Notes: a model not told the origin generated them from the sequence alone. Shown: positions 35,898-45,380, numbered from the stretch's first letter. The stretch: 64,000 bases of DNA from JAAYUD01 sp963676865 (GCA_963676865.2 CAXXSS010000001.1:3348001-3412000); one strand, 5' to 3'. Translations and numbers: made by a program.

Positions 35898-36341
35898 TTA
35901 TATGCTTATCGATTTGTAGCCTAACTCTTCCAGTCCAAACATATAAACGATGCCATTATTTACAATTGGTGTTTCGGCAGGGAGAAGTGTTTTGTCTATA
36001 TTTAGTTGCTTAACAGTCAAGCCACAAACAACTATTTTCAATCCATACTTTTGTACAGCTTCCATAACTGTCTTTTTCAGCTCTTCGTTGGTAGATATTT
36101 CTTTTACTACTTCTCCACATGTCACTATCTGAAAACCTATCTTTTTGCTTTTATTTTTAAATCTTTCACCAGTCATGATAGCTACTTTCAAATGCTTTGG
36201 ATTCATCACTAGCAATGCATACTTGCCATTGCTTTTAATTGATTGTTCAACTTGGGCGATTTCTTTTGTTGTTTGTGCACTCACATTTGTTGTTCCTATA
36301 ATAAATGAGGACAACAATAATATCATCATATACTTTTTCAT
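35898..36341 (-). CDS. Exported DsrE-family protein
   Basis: Protein of 147 residues with a signal peptide (MKKYMMILLLSSFIIGTTNVSAQ). The mature part has the DsrE/F-like Rossmann-type pattern: ALLVMNPKHLKVAIMTGERF, IGFQIVTCGEVVKEI, ELKKTVMEAVQKYGLKIVVCGLTVKQL and VYMFGLEELGY. Cysteines lie at the ends of two strands (VTCGE and VVCGL), as in sulfur-carrier relatives where a Cys holds persulfide. It is 13 bp upstream of the DoxD-DoxA gene, supporting a sulfur-related envelope function. Family assignment is good; the actual partner is not visible. Confidence 0.75.
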   Translation of the reverse strand: MKKYMMILLLSSFIIGTTNVSAQTTKEIAQVEQSIKSNGKYALLVMNPKHLKVAIMTGERFKNKSKKIGFQIVTCGEVVKEISTNEELKKTVMEAVQKYGLKIVVCGLTVKQLNIDKTLLPAETPIVNNGIVYMFGLEELGYKSISI

Positions 36342-36460
36342 TCTTTATATATTTGTTTGTATGAAACATTACTCGTTGGCACGAAGAGACAATCCTGTTC
36401 GTGAAACGAGAGGAATTGGCTTTTCGGTGTCAATAGCTTATCTAAATGAAAAGTATTTAT

Positions 36461-36820
36461 CTAAATCAAAAGTTTTCTGAAGAGCAGAAAAGATGGTATC
36501 TTCTGTTTTTGGAAAATAGAAAAACCGTGTAAGTCGACGTTATTTAGCAACGCAAAATTGTCGATACACTTTGTACGAATACTAAAAGGAAATAAGGCTT
36601 TTACTTCTCTCTGCTTACTGACAAAGCGACTTAAAATATGATCGTTTGAATTGGTGTAGCAAGTCCTTGGGCAACTTGATCCCATCGTTTGTTGAGGGGT
36701 CTCAATCTGGAGCCATTGTTTTATTTCTCTCTTTACAGGGCAAGAGAGCGACAATAGCGCTATCATGATAATAGCCAGATATTTGTTGTTTGTCGATCGA
36801 GAGATATGCATCATGCGCAA
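36461..36820 (-). CDS. Small putative lipoprotein, unknown function
   Basis: Up to 119 residues. A hydrophobic segment (LAIIMIALLSLSC, lipobox LSLSC at about residue 27) suggests a lipoprotein; the start could also be the second or third Met. The mature part is basic with several Cys (SSCPRTCYTN) and no recognised domain. It lies 119 bp upstream of the DsrE-like gene on the same strand and may be part of that transcript. The coding call is tentative because length and composition are marginal. Confidence 0.4.
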   Translation of the reverse strand: MRMMHISRSTNNKYLAIIMIALLSLSCPVKREIKQWLQIETPQQTMGSSCPRTCYTNSNDHILSRFVSKQREVKALFPFSIRTKCIDNFALLNNVDLHGFSIFQKQKIPSFLLFRKLLI

Positions 36821-36985
36821 AATTACTACTATTTTCTATTCTTGATGCAGGCTTCTTCTATTTTAATATTACTTAACCCGGTACAACTATTGGCGTATCT
36901 GCTAAGGGGGCAATATTGAATAATCGAGAGGAGCTTCAAAATCCTTTCGATAAAAATTCAAAACAGCTTCTTCTTCGAGCAACTA

Positions 36986-38017
36986 TTATTTATAAATGAG
37001 TTTCCCTTTGTCAGTTCCAAAAAGATTGTCGCCTACTGTTGTTATTTTGTTGCCGGTAGCTCTAACATGAGTCAGATGATCGCAATCGATGAAAGCACCA
37101 TATTCTATTGCCGTTACGCTAGGAGGGAGTATTAAGGTTCCTCCCAATTTGTTGCATCCACTGAATGCTCGTTGTCCTATTTTGTGTAGATTCTTGGGTA
37201 AATCTATGTGTATGAGGTGCTTTTTCTGCGAGAATGTAAACTCGGGTATTGTTTCGCAGTTTGTATTGGACAAATCGATAGAGGCTAGGTTGGACATATA
37301 GCTGCGAATAACCATGAAGTCATCTTCGTCCATTTTGCCCTCGATGGTTAGATAGTTTATTTTGCCCGGTTGCATGCCTGCTTTGAGAATTTCTTCTTGT
37401 AGGGAACCTAGTTTGGCTATCTGTACTTTCAGTGATAGCGGTTCGCTTTCTATGAGCGAAAAGTGATCCCATTGAGGAGAGCGACGATAGTTGTCTGTGG
37501 CCGAAGCGGGTATAAAAATAGTCGTAATCGTATCGCTAATAGCTTCTTTTCCTAAGTGGGGGGCATTTTGTTTATTCAATTGAAGAATTCGTAAGTTGTT
37601 GCAATCCTTGAAAGCTTCATTATCTATACATCTGATGCTATAAGGTAAGATAACGTTTTGCAGCGTTTTCTTGTTCAAAAAGGCTAGTTTAGGAATATAG
37701 TCGGCTTTGTATATAGTGAAATTTCCTTGGTCGGTACCTTCTTTGCCGATATAGGGACGTACATCAGCTCCCGATAAATCAAGCACTTTAAGATTTTTGA
37801 ATTCATCGCGGAGATGACGAAAATCTACAGCATTGATTTTGCCTGTGACTTTCAGTTCTATTATACTATCTGCACCTTCTCTGGTAAGTTGTGAAATGAG
37901 CGTACCGGCTTTCGAAACGGAATATGTCATTCTTGATTGCGCATGTAATGAAGATATGCCACCAATAAATAGGGCGTAAAGTAAAAAGGTCTTGATTCTC
38001 ATATTCATGTCGTTCAT
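36986..38017 (-). CDS. BspA-type leucine-rich-repeat surface protein
   Basis: Protein of 343 residues with a signal peptide (IKTFLLYALFIGGISSLHAQ). It then carries LRR_5-type repeats as in BspA proteins of oral and gut Bacteroidota: FKNLKVLDLSGADV, LQNVILPYSIRCIDNEAFKDC, LIHIDLPKNLHKIGQRAFSGC and LILPPSVTAIEYGAFIDC. A linker with a second, shorter set (SLKVQIAKLGSLQEEIL... SNLASIDLSNTNCETIPE) implies two repeat blocks. There is no C-terminal sorting domain. Such proteins are usually surface adhesins or binding proteins. It is monocistronic as far as visible, with 110 bp to the divergent CPBP gene upstream. Confidence 0.8.
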   Translation of the reverse strand: MNDMNMRIKTFLLYALFIGGISSLHAQSRMTYSVSKAGTLISQLTREGADSIIELKVTGKINAVDFRHLRDEFKNLKVLDLSGADVRPYIGKEGTDQGNFTIYKADYIPKLAFLNKKTLQNVILPYSIRCIDNEAFKDCNNLRILQLNKQNAPHLGKEAISDTITTIFIPASATDNYRRSPQWDHFSLIESEPLSLKVQIAKLGSLQEEILKAGMQPGKINYLTIEGKMDEDDFMVIRSYMSNLASIDLSNTNCETIPEFTFSQKKHLIHIDLPKNLHKIGQRAFSGCNKLGGTLILPPSVTAIEYGAFIDCDHLTHVRATGNKITTVGDNLFGTDKGKLIYK

Positions 38018-38127
38018 TATTATTTTAAGAACAAATATAGTAAAAATGCTCGATTTAATAAAACAGTTTTGTTTTTTATAGCTAATTTTGTCGAAAGATT
38101 AACGAATAGAGAACAAAAAATATAATT

Positions 38128-39054
38128 ATGATGGCAGAAATAAAGAAAGAAAAATCGCTACCTGTATGGTTGTGTGTTATCCTTTTTATTGTAGGATTTA
38201 TTACTGTTAGTGGTGTACTGACTTTGTTTGTGGGTATTTTTATTGGATTTGATAAATTCAAAATATTTGGTCAGACAACAATGCTGCAAGATATATTGAA
38301 TGAAGTATCCATGCTTATAGGGGCTTTGTGTGTGTCGGCATTGTTACTTCGTTTTTGCGAGAATAAGCGCATGAATTCTCTAGGTATGAGTCTAAGTGGC
38401 AGGATGGGCGATATTTTTATGGGACTGATTGTGGCTGCCTTTATTATGGGCGGCGGCTTCTACTTTTTACTCAAATTGGGAGATATTCGGATAGCAAAAT
38501 TTCATTTCAATGAAAATATTTTTTTGTGGAATATTCTTCTTTTCATCCTGGTAGCATTTACCGAAGAGATATGTTGTCGTGGTTATATTTTAGGGCGCAT
38601 GCTTCGTAGCAATATGAATAAGTTTCTGGCACTGTTCATTTCGGCCGTTATCTTTATGCTGTTTCATTTGGGCAACGAGCATACTTCCATGTTGCCTTTG
38701 CTCAATCTTTTATTGGCTGGAGTGCTTCTTGGCTCTACTTATATCTATACTAAGAATTTATGGTATCCCATTTCATTGCACTTCTTTTGGAATTTCTTAC
38801 AGGGACCTGTCTTGGGATTTTCTGTTAGCGGAACGAATACTAAATTTTCGCTCATTCACATTAAACGCAGTTCGAATATATTGTTCAATGGCGGTAATTT
38901 TGGCTTTGAGGGTTCTTTGCTTTGTACGCTATTGATCATATTGTTCATTGTGCTGACTATATGGATAATGGAGAATAAAGAGCAAAACAAACGGCTACAT
39001 CAAAGTACTCAAGATGCGGAGCTATTGCAAGATAAAGTTAAAAGTGAAGAATAG
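38128..39054 (+). CDS. CPBP-family intramembrane metalloprotease
   Basis: Protein of 308 residues with about eight membrane helices. The CPBP (Abi/CAAX-protease) motifs are present: FTEEICCRGYILGRML (EExxxR, about residues 147-161), FISAVIFMLFHLGN (FxxxH, about 170-183) and LHFFWNFLQG (HxxxN/D, about 216-225). Family members are glutamate-dependent intramembrane proteases; in bacteria, roles include bacteriocin immunity and peptide maturation. A polar C-terminal tail follows (KEQNKRLHQSTQDAELLQ). It is divergent from the LRR gene and convergent with the response regulator. No RiPP or bacteriocin gene is seen next to it, so its substrate is unknown. Confidence 0.85.
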   Translation: MMAEIKKEKSLPVWLCVILFIVGFITVSGVLTLFVGIFIGFDKFKIFGQTTMLQDILNEVSMLIGALCVSALLLRFCENKRMNSLGMSLSGRMGDIFMGLIVAAFIMGGGFYFLLKLGDIRIAKFHFNENIFLWNILLFILVAFTEEICCRGYILGRMLRSNMNKFLALFISAVIFMLFHLGNEHTSMLPLLNLLLAGVLLGSTYIYTKNLWYPISLHFFWNFLQGPVLGFSVSGTNTKFSLIHIKRSSNILFNGGNFGFEGSLLCTLLIILFIVLTIWIMENKEQNKRLHQSTQDAELLQDKVKSEE

Positions 39055-39119
39055 TTGAATCTCGATATTGCGTGGCTGGTGTTGTTATCGGATGACGTGA
39101 AATAGGTCTTTTAATAATA

Positions 39120-39830
39120 CTATTCTTCTTCTTGATCCATCAACATTAGCCCTACTCCCTTCATGGTCTTTATTTCTATGCTCGGATCATCTTTTAGTAT
39201 GTTCCTTAGGCGTGTGACGAACACGTCCAAACTGCGTGATGTGAAGTAATCGTCGGATTTGTCTTTACCCCAACATTCTTCCATGATGGCATTTCTTTTG
39301 ACTATATTTGCCTTGTTGGCTGCAAGAAGTTTCAGAATATGCGCTTCCTGAGTAGTGATGGTTTTAGTATTTCCTGCTATATCTGTGAGCGAAGCATGGC
39401 GGTAGTCGAAATAGTATTTGCCGATAGGATAAATATCTGCTTCGTTGCGCATCTTAAGTCCTTGATTCATTTTGAGCAAGGCTTTGATATGTGCATCCAT
39501 TTCTTCGGGCACAAAAGGCTTTTTTATGTAGTTGTTACCTCCTAGCTTATATCCTGCAGTTACGTCTTTAGGAGAGATTCTGCCCGAAGCGAATAGGATA
39601 GGAGTGTTACCGTCTGTCTCCCTCATTTTTGCCACCATCTCGAAACCATTCATCACAGGCATTTCAATATCGGCTACAATGATATCGGGATGTTCTTTGC
39701 GCCACACCTTCAGACCTTCTTCACCATTCTTTGCCGTTAGCACTTCATAGCCGCCAATCATATCTTCCAGTCCACTTTGTATAATGTAGCATAGATTGGC
39801 ATCGTCTTCAACCAATAGTAATTTTATCAT
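39120..39830 (-). CDS. OmpR/PhoB-family response regulator
   Basis: Protein of 236 residues. The receiver domain (1-120) has the acidic pair E8-D10 region (VEDDAN), the phosphoacceptor D54 (IIVADIEMPVMNG), the switch Thr/Ser region (ILFASGR) and the conserved Lys in YIKKPF. The C-terminal winged helix (about 130-230) has the OmpR pattern TTQEAHILKLLAANKANIVK and FVTRLRNILKDDP. It resembles the RprY/RprX type of Bacteroides. It lies 26 bp downstream of its histidine kinase on the same strand, so the pair is one operon. Regulation of the divergent GLPGLI cluster is plausible from position only. Confidence 0.9.
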   Translation of the reverse strand: MIKLLLVEDDANLCYIIQSGLEDMIGGYEVLTAKNGEEGLKVWRKEHPDIIVADIEMPVMNGFEMVAKMRETDGNTPILFASGRISPKDVTAGYKLGGNNYIKKPFVPEEMDAHIKALLKMNQGLKMRNEADIYPIGKYYFDYRHASLTDIAGNTKTITTQEAHILKLLAANKANIVKRNAIMEECWGKDKSDDYFTSRSLDVFVTRLRNILKDDPSIEIKTMKGVGLMLMDQEEE

Positions 39831-39856
39831 CGTTATTTTATTTTTGCAATATCTAT

Positions 39857-41170
39857 TTATAATGGAAAGAACAATGCGAATTCGCTATATTTGTTTTTCT
39901 CACTATTCACTTCAATTCTGCCGTTATGCGCTTTCATTACATGGAACACATAATTCAGTCCTAATCCGAATCCTGTAGCTCCACCTTTAGAGGTGCGTTT
40001 CACCGCAGAAGCTCTTTCAAATTTGTCGAAGATAACATGCATATCTTCTTCCGACATTCCTATTCCGTCATCTTTTATACGAATGATGCTACAACATTCT
40101 TTCTCATCGTTTTCAGATGTTACTGTGATATGTACTTCTTTGGGATTGGAATATTTTATAGAATTGTCTATGATATTTTCCAGAACTTCTTTCAGATATT
40201 CTTCGTCGGCATATGTCTTTGAGGCGTTCAGTGCAATAGAAAATGTTATTTCTTTGTTTGCTTTCAATTTGAATTTTTCACAGATAGGCGCAAGTAGTGC
40301 TTGTATGTCTACCCATTCCTTTTTTAATTCTATCTTTTCATTCTCCAGCTTTGATATCAACAATATTTTGTTAATTAGTGAGAGCAACCTTTGTGTCTCT
40401 TCTTCTATAATATTGAAGTAACGCTCCTTCTTTTCTGGTTTGCTTTCCAGTTTCCCACTTCGCAATACATGTGCACCCATTAATATTGAGCTTAGAGGCG
40501 TTTTCATATCGTGTACCATGGCATACGAAAAATCTTCTCTGACGGTAGCAATTTTCTTTTGTCGAATAATAATGCGAATTTGATATACAATGCAATATAA
40601 GATTAAGATAAACATCAAGACGGTTGCAATAAGTAGCAATGTCATCTTGCTTAGAATATCTTTGTAGGGTGACATAATGATGGCCTGAATGGCAATAGAA
40701 TTGTTTGATTTGACTGGGACAACAATAGTAGATAATGTATATAAGGAATGCAGATTGGAGCAGGTGTTTTGAATAACTTTCTTTGTCTGTGGATTAAACA
40801 GAATTAGCTGGTACAGACAGTGTAAATCTATCTCGTTCAGAGAAGCCCTAAAGATAGTATCTAAACTGTTCAGGTGAATGGAGATTTTGTTATCATAAAT
40901 GTTGTCGACAATAGGTAGTGTAGTACCGCTTTTATCAAATAACGCATCCGATTTCTGAGAATATGATATTGTATAGTTGCTATTCGGATAACGAATGGAG
41001 AATCTCTTACATATTTCTTTATTAATAGATCTGACAAGCTGTTTGTTTACTTTTTCCATATACTCTTTTTCCATCAATCGGTAATTATTAGTTATCCATA
41101 GCGTCAGCAAGATGGTAACAACAATCAGTCCGGTTATTGAAATGAATTTATATAAAAAGATACGTTTCAC
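39857..41170 (-). CDS. Sensor histidine kinase
   Basis: Protein of 437 residues. An N-terminal membrane helix (FISITGLIVVTILLTLWI) and a second one at about 180-202 (LLLIATVLMFILILYCIVY) bracket a periplasmic sensor of about 155 residues. The HisKA domain follows with the H box MVHDMKTPLSSIL, then the HATPase with N box VLENIIDNSIKYS, G1 IKDDGIGMS and G2 GGATGFGLGLNYV. The product autophosphorylates at the H-box His and passes phosphate to the regulator downstream. Start: the Met at 41170 directly precedes the basic n-region. The intergenic region to the divergent GLPGLI gene contains a TTGTTAACAA palindrome. Confidence 0.9.
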   Translation of the reverse strand: MKRIFLYKFISITGLIVVTILLTLWITNNYRLMEKEYMEKVNKQLVRSINKEICKRFSIRYPNSNYTISYSQKSDALFDKSGTTLPIVDNIYDNKISIHLNSLDTIFRASLNEIDLHCLYQLILFNPQTKKVIQNTCSNLHSLYTLSTIVVPVKSNNSIAIQAIIMSPYKDILSKMTLLLIATVLMFILILYCIVYQIRIIIRQKKIATVREDFSYAMVHDMKTPLSSILMGAHVLRSGKLESKPEKKERYFNIIEEETQRLLSLINKILLISKLENEKIELKKEWVDIQALLAPICEKFKLKANKEITFSIALNASKTYADEEYLKEVLENIIDNSIKYSNPKEVHITVTSENDEKECCSIIRIKDDGIGMSEEDMHVIFDKFERASAVKRTSKGGATGFGLGLNYVFHVMKAHNGRIEVNSEKNKYSEFALFFPL

Positions 41171-41227
41171 GTTTATATTATTATTTGTTGTTGTAAAGAT
41201 AAGTAATATTTTCCGTATTCTCTTCTA

Positions 41228-41297
41228 TTGTTAACAATCTTGTAACGTTATGTAAGGAACTAATAACCGATTTTTATAAATTAAATCATTATCTTTG
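41228..41297 (+). promoter_or_regulatory. Candidate promoter and palindrome ahead of the GLPGLI cluster
   Basis: TATCTTTG at 41290-41297 matches the Bacteroidota -7 box (TAnnTTTG); no good TTTG lies 19-21 bp upstream. The perfect palindrome TTGTTAACAA (41228-41237) lies about 55 bp further up, between the kinase and the cluster, and could bind a regulator. Confidence 0.45.
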
Positions 41298-41398
41298 AAG
41301 TGAATAAAATCCTTATTGTTATGAAAAAATGGATCTAGTTATAGTGCGAAAGAATCTTTTCAAATGCTATTCAGAGAAATATAAATATGTATGAAATT

Positions 41399-42310
41399 AT
41401 GAATAGATTTATTTTATTATTTGCTTTTTCAGTTGGAATTTGTATCCATGGACATTCTCAACTGCCTGCTTATATGAAAGAACAGTTCTATCGGAACCAT
41501 GCTCGTATGGGAGTTGGAAAACCTTATAGCATGGTTCTTTCACCTAAATGCAATATCTTAGATACTTGTATTCTAAAAGTCACGTATAGCCTATGTTTTG
41601 TGATCGACACGGTAAAAAGAGATAAAATGAAAGATATACAGCTATTGAAGTTGGGGCATAAAGTCTCTTCTTGTTTCAGTTATCTACTATATCAAAAAGA
41701 CTCTATAGAGACTGCTCTGGATAAAAAAAGAGTCATAAATGTACCTGTTCAAGATGAGTATCTATTCCCCGAAGAAGTCGTCACCTATTTTATAAAAAAT
41801 CAAATACAGGTTCGCTATAGGACAGAATACGATTTTACGAATTTGTGCTATGTGGAAGCATTGCCAAATATACAATGGACTTTGAGTGAGGGGCATGAGA
41901 ACATACTTGGTTACAATTGCCAGAAAGCGCTATGTGAATTCCGAGGGCGCAAATATATTGCCTGGTATTCTACCGAGATTCCAATAAATGCTGGTCCTTA
42001 TAAGTTTCATGGACTTCCGGGGCTTATTCTTGCCATTTCGGATATGGCAAACGATTATTGTTGGGAGTGCATAGGAATACAGAAAGGAAATAATAATGAT
42101 TTTGTCAGTCAATACAAAGGCAAATATATGAAAGATAAGACTGTTACTCGTGAGGAAACCAGAAGTATTATTGCGCGCCTGCATAAAGATCCTGCTGGAA
42201 ATTTTTATTTATCAAAACAAAGTATGCATGTAATAGACGGAGGCAAATGCTATCAAGCTTTATCGGGTGATTTTCCTCCCGAACCATACAATCCGATAGA
42301 AAAGGAATAA
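41399..42310 (+). CDS. GLPGLI-family secreted protein, copy 1
   Basis: About 303 residues from the ATG of MNRFILLF, giving a compact signal peptide ending HGHSQ; an ATG four codons earlier is also possible. It has the family signature GPYKFHGLPGLILAISD near residue 200. Other conserved points shared by all five copies are CEKLDTCILKVTY-type (here CNILDTCILKVTYSL), the GYNCQKA block, RGRKYIAWY and the C-terminus PPEPYNPIEKE. These are Bacteroidota-specific exported proteins of unknown biochemical function, often in paralogous runs beside TonB-dependent receptors. The four Cys (two near residue 55, two around 180-190 and later) could form disulfides. It is the first gene of the five-copy array. 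Confidence 0.85.
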   Translation: MNRFILLFAFSVGICIHGHSQLPAYMKEQFYRNHARMGVGKPYSMVLSPKCNILDTCILKVTYSLCFVIDTVKRDKMKDIQLLKLGHKVSSCFSYLLYQKDSIETALDKKRVINVPVQDEYLFPEEVVTYFIKNQIQVRYRTEYDFTNLCYVEALPNIQWTLSEGHENILGYNCQKALCEFRGRKYIAWYSTEIPINAGPYKFHGLPGLILAISDMANDYCWECIGIQKGNNNDFVSQYKGKYMKDKTVTREETRSIIARLHKDPAGNFYLSKQSMHVIDGGKCYQALSGDFPPEPYNPIEKE

Positions 42311-42416
42311 ATCAAATAATGAGAGTCCTTTTATACATTTATTATAGTATGATTTAATATACTTCTATAATAATTTAATATTAGTGTCACCTGTTTTTAT
42401 CTAAAAAAACTGATCA

Positions 42417-43340
42417 ATGAGAAAGACTTATATTGTATTTATTCTAATGTATATGAATAGTTGTTTTTGCTATTCGCAATTACCAGCAGATATAAAACAA
42501 GAATTTAAGGAGGCTTATGCAAGGCACGATTATATAGGCCTAACGATGTCTGAATCCATGGTTTTAGGTAAATGTGAGAAGTTGGATACTTGTATACTCA
42601 AAGCCACTTATCAAGTTATTTTTGTAAACGATACTTTGGATAGAGGACATCCAAACAAAGATATTCAAATACTGGAAGTCGGGAAAAACGTGATACACTC
42701 TTATAGTGCCATTTTACGCAGTGCGGATTCTATAGCTACTGAAATGGATAAAAAGGGATCGAACACAATTCCCTGTTTTAATAAATATATTCTGCCGGAA
42801 GATATTTTTGTATTTATTGCCAAACGGCAAATAGAAGAACGATATAGAACGAACAAGTCTTTACCCGATTTCTTTTTCAAAGAAGAATTATCCAGCATTA
42901 ATTGGAATTTGATAAATGAGCATAAAGATATTCTTGGGTATAATTGCCAAAAAGCATGTTGCCAATATCGAGGACGTAAATATATTGCTTGGTATACATT
43001 AGATATTCCTTTAAGATTTGGACCTTATAAGTTCTATGATTTGCCTGGCCTGATTCTTCAGATATATGATTCTTCGAATGATTATATCTGGGAATGCATA
43101 AGTGTACAGAAAGGAAAGCCGAATGACTTTATTTGCAGATATCCAGGCAAATATAGAAAAGTAATAGTAATGACTCGAGAGAAAGTTCGAAAAAATCTCA
43201 TGTTAATGCATAAAGACATAGGTGGATACATGCGATCGGCGGGCAGGGGTATAATTGTCAGTAGTAGTCAGGGAAAATGTTATACTCCAGTATCAGGTGA
43301 TATTCCTCCCGAACCCTATAATCCGATAGAAAAGGAATGA
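42417..43340 (+). CDS. GLPGLI-family secreted protein, copy 2
   Basis: Protein of 307 residues. A signal peptide (MRKTYIVFILMYMNSCFCYSQ) precedes the family pattern: KCEKLDTCILKATYQVIF, GYNCQKACCQYRGRKYIAWY, GPYKFYDLPGLILQIYD and the C-terminal PPEPYNPIEKE. The signature reads DLPGLI, a first-position change (G to D) from the usual GLPGLI. The gap from copy 1 is 106 bp. Divergence from the other copies indicates an older duplication than copies 4 and 5. Confidence 0.85.
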   Translation: MRKTYIVFILMYMNSCFCYSQLPADIKQEFKEAYARHDYIGLTMSESMVLGKCEKLDTCILKATYQVIFVNDTLDRGHPNKDIQILEVGKNVIHSYSAILRSADSIATEMDKKGSNTIPCFNKYILPEDIFVFIAKRQIEERYRTNKSLPDFFFKEELSSINWNLINEHKDILGYNCQKACCQYRGRKYIAWYTLDIPLRFGPYKFYDLPGLILQIYDSSNDYIWECISVQKGKPNDFICRYPGKYRKVIVMTREKVRKNLMLMHKDIGGYMRSAGRGIIVSSSQGKCYTPVSGDIPPEPYNPIEKE

Positions 43341-43436
43341 TGTACATAATATGTCATTTACAAATGAATTGTGAAACATCTAATGAAATAGAAGGGAAGT
43401 CACGACAAGAAGATTTATCGCACAAATAGAGAAAAT

Positions 43437-44405
43437 ATGAGAAAAATAACGTTGTTAGCTGTAATTTTCAGCACTTTGTCTACACAGGCTCAATTACCTG
43501 CCAATATCAGACAGTTGCTATCTAAAGAAGGAGGAATGAATATGACGCTTCCGAGCGGTATGTTTCTAGAAAAATGTGAAAAGTTAGATTCCTGCTTATT
43601 GAAAGTTACATACAGAGTGTCTTTCTTGAGTGACACATTAAGAAAGGATAGTAGAGATGAAGATATACAAATATTGCAAGTTGGTAAGAATGTCACAAAA
43701 TGTTTTAGTTATCCATTATATCAGAATGATTCGATTAGAACATTAATGAAAAGTAAAGGTGTATATGAGAATTTTCCTCGAGTAAATAAGATATATCTCC
43801 CCGAGGATGTATATACTTTTATAAAAGAAAAGAGGAATGAGGTCTTATATCGTGGAACTGAAGACGCGCTACCTTTCTATTGGTATAGCGAAGATACACC
43901 ACGAATAAAATGGAATCTGTCGGACGAGACAAAAACGATAATAGGTTATAACTGTCGGAAAGCGAGCTGCAATTTTAGAGGTCGCAGTTATATTGCTTGG
44001 TATACGATGGATGTTCCATTGAAAACAGGGCCATATAAATTTTCAGGTCTTCCGGGTTTAATATTGTCGATCTCTGATACGGCAAACGAATATAGCTGGA
44101 TATGTATCGGATTGGAGAAGAGTAAATGCAAAACATCTATAGAACGTTATAGTTGCAAAAGTTATAAAACAAAAAAAACGACACGGGAGAGCATACGGAA
44201 AGAAATACTAAAGACGAAAGAAGATCCGGTTGCCGCATATAATAGAAATGGAAAATTCATCATCGTACACAATTTTGGAGGAGGGTATGGCTTTATGATT
44301 GTGGATTATTCTGCTGATCTGATGAAGGGATTTAAAGGCGATGACTACAATATGATCTCTCATGACCTACCTTCCGAACCCTATAACCCGATAGAGAAGG
44401 AATGA
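43437..44405 (+). CDS. GLPGLI-family secreted protein, copy 3
   Basis: Protein of 322 residues, the longest of the five. A short signal peptide (MRKITLLAVIFSTLSTQAQ) is followed by CEKLDSCLLKVTYRVSF, GYNCRKASCNFRGRSYIAWY and GPYKFSGLPGLILSISD. A C-terminal insertion (FIIVHNFGGGYGFMIVDYS) absent from the other copies precedes the conserved end, here PSEPYNPIEKE. Gap from copy 2 is 96 bp and to copy 4 is 48 bp. Role unknown as for the family; exported or cell-surface location is inferred from the signal peptide. Confidence 0.85.
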   Translation: MRKITLLAVIFSTLSTQAQLPANIRQLLSKEGGMNMTLPSGMFLEKCEKLDSCLLKVTYRVSFLSDTLRKDSRDEDIQILQVGKNVTKCFSYPLYQNDSIRTLMKSKGVYENFPRVNKIYLPEDVYTFIKEKRNEVLYRGTEDALPFYWYSEDTPRIKWNLSDETKTIIGYNCRKASCNFRGRSYIAWYTMDVPLKTGPYKFSGLPGLILSISDTANEYSWICIGLEKSKCKTSIERYSCKSYKTKKTTRESIRKEILKTKEDPVAAYNRNGKFIIVHNFGGGYGFMIVDYSADLMKGFKGDDYNMISHDLPSEPYNPIEKE

Positions 44406-44453
44406 TAGATCGCTTACTAATTTGACGTTTTACCTTAATATATAGAATATAAA

Positions 44454-45380
44454 ATGAAAAAGCTGTATTTATTATTATGTATATGTAATCTCTATTCTTT
44501 GGAATATGCGCAATTGCCCAGCGAGATAAAAAGGTCTTTGTACGCTCGTCACAATATGGGTTTTACATTACCTGGATCTATCGTTTTCTCGACATGCGAA
44601 CATCTGGATACCTGTATTCTCAAAGTAACGTACGATGTATCTTTTATTAATGATACTCTCCAAAAAGATAACCCCTTAAACGATATTCAAGTATTGGAAA
44701 TAGGAAAGCATGTATCGCATTGTTTCAGCTATTTGCTTTATAAAAATGATTCGCTAGTAACAGCATTTGATAAGAAGGGCGTTACAGAAATGCCATCACT
44801 CCATAAGTATGTGATTCCCGAAGAAATTTTTATTTTTGAAGATAAAAAGCAAACTCAAGTACTGAACAGAACGCCATGGTTGTTTCCTTGCTATTGGTAT
44901 ACGGAGAATTCTCCTGTCTTCGAGTGGAAGCTTTTGGATGGCCAAAAAGATGTGTTGGGATACAGCTGTCAAAAGGCTACTTGTAGATATCGAGGTCGAG
45001 AATATGTGGCTTGGTATGCTTCGGGTATTCCTTTAAGATACGGGCCTTATAAATTTGGAGGATTACCGGGATTGATACTCGAAATGTCCGATACTCAGAA
45101 TGATTATAAATGGAAATGTATAGCTATAAAAAAGGGGAACAATAAATGGTACGTAAATAGAAATAAAAGTTTAAAAAGAAAAAATATAGATATGACACGA
45201 GAAAGAGCAAGGAAAATGGTTGTCCGCTATCATCAGGACCCGGCAGGTGCACAATTGTTAACTGGCAGAATAAAGGGTTATGTTGGTTCTGATAAAATAT
45301 ATCATACGTTCGTAGCTGGAGACTTTCCCCCCCGAGCCATACAACCCGATAGAAAAGGAATGATTGAGTATTATTACTAA
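44454..45380 (+). CDS. GLPGLI-family secreted protein, copy 4, frameshifted C-terminus
   Basis: Protein of 308 residues, nearly identical to copy 5 through most of its length. It has a signal peptide (MKKLYLLLCICNLYSLEYAQ), CEHLDTCILKVTYDVSF, GYSCQKATCRYRGREYVAWY and GPYKFGGLPGLILEMSD. The C-terminus differs: after GDFPP it reads RAIQPDRKGMIEYYY instead of EPYNPIEKE. The cause is one extra C in a run of seven C (45327-45333); copy 5 has six at the same point. With six C it would end EPYNPIEKE at a TGA at 45361-45363, as in the others. This may be slippage-mediated phase variation, inactivation, or a sequencing artefact in a homopolymer. Confidence 0.8.
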   Translation: MKKLYLLLCICNLYSLEYAQLPSEIKRSLYARHNMGFTLPGSIVFSTCEHLDTCILKVTYDVSFINDTLQKDNPLNDIQVLEIGKHVSHCFSYLLYKNDSLVTAFDKKGVTEMPSLHKYVIPEEIFIFEDKKQTQVLNRTPWLFPCYWYTENSPVFEWKLLDGQKDVLGYSCQKATCRYRGREYVAWYASGIPLRYGPYKFGGLPGLILEMSDTQNDYKWKCIAIKKGNNKWYVNRNKSLKRKNIDMTRERARKMVVRYHQDPAGAQLLTGRIKGYVGSDKIYHTFVAGDFPPRAIQPDRKGMIEYYY

